Part shown: piece after piece, positions 62,237-64,000 of the stretch
How positions within the stretch are numbered: position 1 is the first letter of the stretch
Layout: every line of letters begins with the position of its first letter
Assembly (NCBI GenBank): GCA_965279735.1
Contig: OZ257260.1
Location: forward strand, 1,240,001-1,304,000
DNA length: 64,000 bases
Source of the DNA: CAIUGU01 sp965279735
Lineage (GTDB): Bacteria > Pseudomonadota > Gammaproteobacteria > Steroidobacterales > Steroidobacteraceae
Direction: 5' to 3'
Position numbers and translations under genes: made by a program
Notes under the pieces: generated by a model
Seen by the model: the letters and a program-made list of their open reading frames with translations, nothing else
Told to the model about the DNA's origin: nothing
The model's database searches: none

Positions 62237-62719
62237 TCAGAGCTGCGTCAGGACGTGCTCGGCGCTCGAGACCTTGAATTCGCCGGGACCTTCGACGTTG
62301 ACGTTCTTCACTACGCCGTCCTTGACGACGAGGGAGAAACGTTTGCCGCGCAATCCCATGCCGAAGCCGGTGGCGTCGAGATCGAGCCCCAGCGCCTTGG
62401 CGTAGTCGCCATTGCCGTCAGCCAGCATCAGCACGTTGTCGCCGACACCGGAGGACTTGCCCCAGGCATTCATGACGAACACATCGTTCACGGCCATGCA
62501 GGCGATCGTATCGACGCCCTTCGCCTTGATATCCCCTGCACTCTGCACGAAGCCCGGCAGATGCTTGGCATCGCACGTGGGCGTAAACGCACCGGGCACC
62601 GAAAACAGCACGACCGTCTTGCCCTTGAAGAGCTGGTCGGTGGTCATCTTCTGCGGACCGTCCTTCGACATGTAGCCGAGGGTACCTGCAGGCATCTGGT
62701 CGCCAACTTTGATCGTCAT
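62237..62719 (-). CDS. Peroxiredoxin (Prx5/AhpC-TSA, atypical)
   Basis: 160 residues. The peroxidatic cysteine lies in VPGAFTPTCDAKHLPGF, the Prx5 signature; a second cysteine occurs in DTIACMAVNDVFVMNAWG. Reduces peroxides with glutaredoxin- or thioredoxin-type donors. Cytosolic. Lies 34 bp upstream of the alaA-like gene. Confidence 0.93.
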   Translation of the reverse strand: MTIKVGDQMPAGTLGYMSKDGPQKMTTDQLFKGKTVVLFSVPGAFTPTCDAKHLPGFVQSAGDIKAKGVDTIACMAVNDVFVMNAWGKSSGVGDNVLMLADGNGDYAKALGLDLDATGFGMGLRGKRFSLVVKDGVVKNVNVEGPGEFKVSSAEHVLTQL

Positions 62720-62758
62720 CGCGGACTCCTTCGAACTTGTAACCCGGGCTTGTTTAAG

Positions 62759-64000
62759 TCATGAATCCTGATCGGTCACGGCGCCCAGGGAGGCACTGCT
62801 GACCGACCGTGCATACTTGGCCAGAACGCCGCGCGTGGCGTAGGGAGCTGGACGTTGCCAGCCGGCGCGACGATTCTCCAGCTCTTTCCCGCTGACGTCG
62901 AGATCGATCGTACGCGCAACCGCATCGATCCTGATGCGATCCCCGTCCCGTACGAGCGCGATGACGCCACCGACAGCAGCTTCCGGGGAGATATGGCCCA
63001 CGACGAAGCCGCGGCTGCCGCCTGAAAAGCGGCCATCGGTGATCAGTGCCACTTTGCCGGCCAGCCCTTGCCCAGCGATGGCACTCGTCGGGCTCAGCAT
63101 TTCGCGCATGCCCGGCCCACCCTGGGGGCCTTCATAGCGTATGACGACGACATCGCCCGCGACGACCTTCCCGTCCAGGATCGACTGCAGCGCCTTTTCT
63201 TCGCCGTCGAATACGCGCGCCGTGCCGGTGAAAGTCAGGCCTTCCTTGCCGGTGATCTTCGCGACCGAGCCTTCGGCGGCGAGATTGCCGTAAAGCACCA
63301 CGAGGTGGCTCTCGGCCTTGATCGGATCGCTGAGCGCATGAACGATGTCCTGGTGACGCGGATAAGGCTTCACCGACTTCAGGTTCTGCGCAAGCGTCTT
63401 GCCGGACACGGTCAGGCAGTCACCATGCAACAGGCCGGCGTCCAGTAGGGTTTTCATGAGCGGCTGGATGCCGCCGATGGCGATCAGTTCCGACATCGAA
63501 TATTGGCCGCTGGGACGCAGGTCAGCCAGGACCGGCACACGTTTGCCGATGCGCGTGAAGTCATCGAGTTCGAGCGGCACATTGGCCGCGTGGGCGATGG
63601 CCAGCAGGTGCAGGACCAGGTTGGTTGAACCCCCGAGAGCGATTGCCACGGTGATCGCATTCTCGAACGCCTTGCGGGTCAGGATCTGCGAAGGGACGAT
63701 GCCGGCTTTCGCCAGTTTCACCACCGCTTTGGCGGCATCACGACAGTCCTGCAGCTTGTGGCGTGACACCGCTTCCTGCGCCGAGCTGTTGGGCAAGCTC
63801 ATGCCGAGCGCCTCGATGGCCGAGGCCATGGTGTTCGCCGTGTACATGCCGCCGCAGCTACCGGGGCCTGGAATCGCCGTCTTTTCGACGTCGAGCATTT
63901 CGCGTTCGGAGATCGTGCCCGCCGCCCGCGCACCAACGGCCTCGAACACCGAAATGATGTCGCGGCGTTTCTTGCCCGTCTTGATGCTGCCGCCGTAGAC
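62759..64000 (-). CDS. ilvD: Dihydroxy-acid dehydratase (3' part; start outside the window)
   Basis: 413 codons of a protein of about 560-615 residues; the frame is open through the window edge (VYGGSIKTGKKRRDIIS). It has the cluster-binding PGPGSCGGMYTANTMAS, HLLAIAHAANVPLELDDF, NLKSVKPYPRHQDIV, and the end segment ISPEAAVGGVIALVRDGD. It makes 2-keto acids for branched-chain amino acid synthesis. The first cysteines of the Fe-S site lie beyond the window. Confidence 0.95.
   Translation of the reverse strand, partial: VYGGSIKTGKKRRDIISVFEAVGARAAGTISEREMLDVEKTAIPGPGSCGGMYTANTMASAIEALGMSLPNSSAQEAVSRHKLQDCRDAAKAVVKLAKAGIVPSQILTRKAFENAITVAIALGGSTNLVLHLLAIAHAANVPLELDDFTRIGKRVPVLADLRPSGQYSMSELIAIGGIQPLMKTLLDAGLLHGDCLTVSGKTLAQNLKSVKPYPRHQDIVHALSDPIKAESHLVVLYGNLAAEGSVAKITGKEGLTFTGTARVFDGEEKALQSILDGKVVAGDVVVIRYEGPQGGPGMREMLSPTSAIAGQGLAGKVALITDGRFSGGSRGFVVGHISPEAAVGGVIALVRDGDRIRIDAVARTIDLDVSGKELENRRAGWQRPAPYATRGVLAKYARSVSSASLGAVTDQDS

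Noticed and set aside
1..64000. CRISPR arrays and insertion sequences with a transposase
   Set aside because: No regularly spaced short repeats and no transposase-like protein were seen.

Overview
The window is a high-GC proteobacterial chromosome segment. Gene content (rimP-nusA-infB-rbfA-truB-rpsO-pnp, zipA, a fab cluster running into pabB-pabC-mltG-tmk-holB-pilZ, a FecI/FecR-controlled TonB receptor, tripartite tricarboxylate uptake genes) points to a gammaproteobacterium near Steroidobacteraceae/Nevskiales or Xanthomonadales. The taxonomic call is inference from gene order and protein style; no rRNA or tRNA gene was seen.

Layout. 0.15-3.1 kb: a tctB-tctA-tctC solute uptake operon (minus). 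3.2-8.6 kb: ECF sigma, FecR anti-sigma, STN-type TonB-dependent receptor and a Tat-exported DUF1552 protein (plus). 8.6-17.5 kb: the transcription/translation operon with a structured leader before rimP and a bidirectional terminator after pnp. 17.5-20 kb: phaR-like, gluQ and a zinc-ligand-less dksA (minus). 20.3-27.4 kb: smc, zipA, ligA, sodB (plus).

27.53-33.28 kb: a complete 5.73-kb filamentous prophage (inovirus) bounded by an 18-bp direct repeat. Its left boundary is a near-canonical XerCD dif site (XerD arm, 6-bp centre, XerC arm), so the phage used the host dimer-resolution site. Gene orientation and the few FtsK-polarity motifs seen flip around this point, which suggests that dif and the replication terminus region lie here. 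The phage has a divergent regulator and a tightly coupled rightmost-to-leftmost operon: two small genes, HUH replication protein, ssDNA-binding protein, a small signal-peptide/Gly-linker/TM protein, major coat, adsorption protein, DUF2523 protein and Zot-like assembly ATPase.

33.3-38.4 kb: two small orphan genes, a TIR-like gene divergent from an EEP-family phosphoesterase gene, a FadJ-like beta-oxidation protein, and a 290-bp nested inverted-repeat element that abuts the next start codon. 38.4-49 kb: a double cyclic-nucleotide-domain/rhodanese protein (plus), then on the minus strand rhombosortase, fabD, fabG, acpP, fabF, pabB, pabC, mltG, tmk, holB and pilZ. 49.2-54.8 kb: gspG-H-I-J-K-L-M-N (plus), divergent from the rhombosortase gene. 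54.8-64 kb: AddA- and AddB-like helicase/nuclease, an AlaA-like aminotransferase, a peroxiredoxin and the 3' part of ilvD (minus; its start lies beyond the window).

The most interesting material is the dif-integrated filamentous prophage, whose attachment site lies inside the regulator reading frame, the TIR-like/EEP divergent pair beside it, and the cloverleaf-like repeat element at 38.1-38.4 kb.
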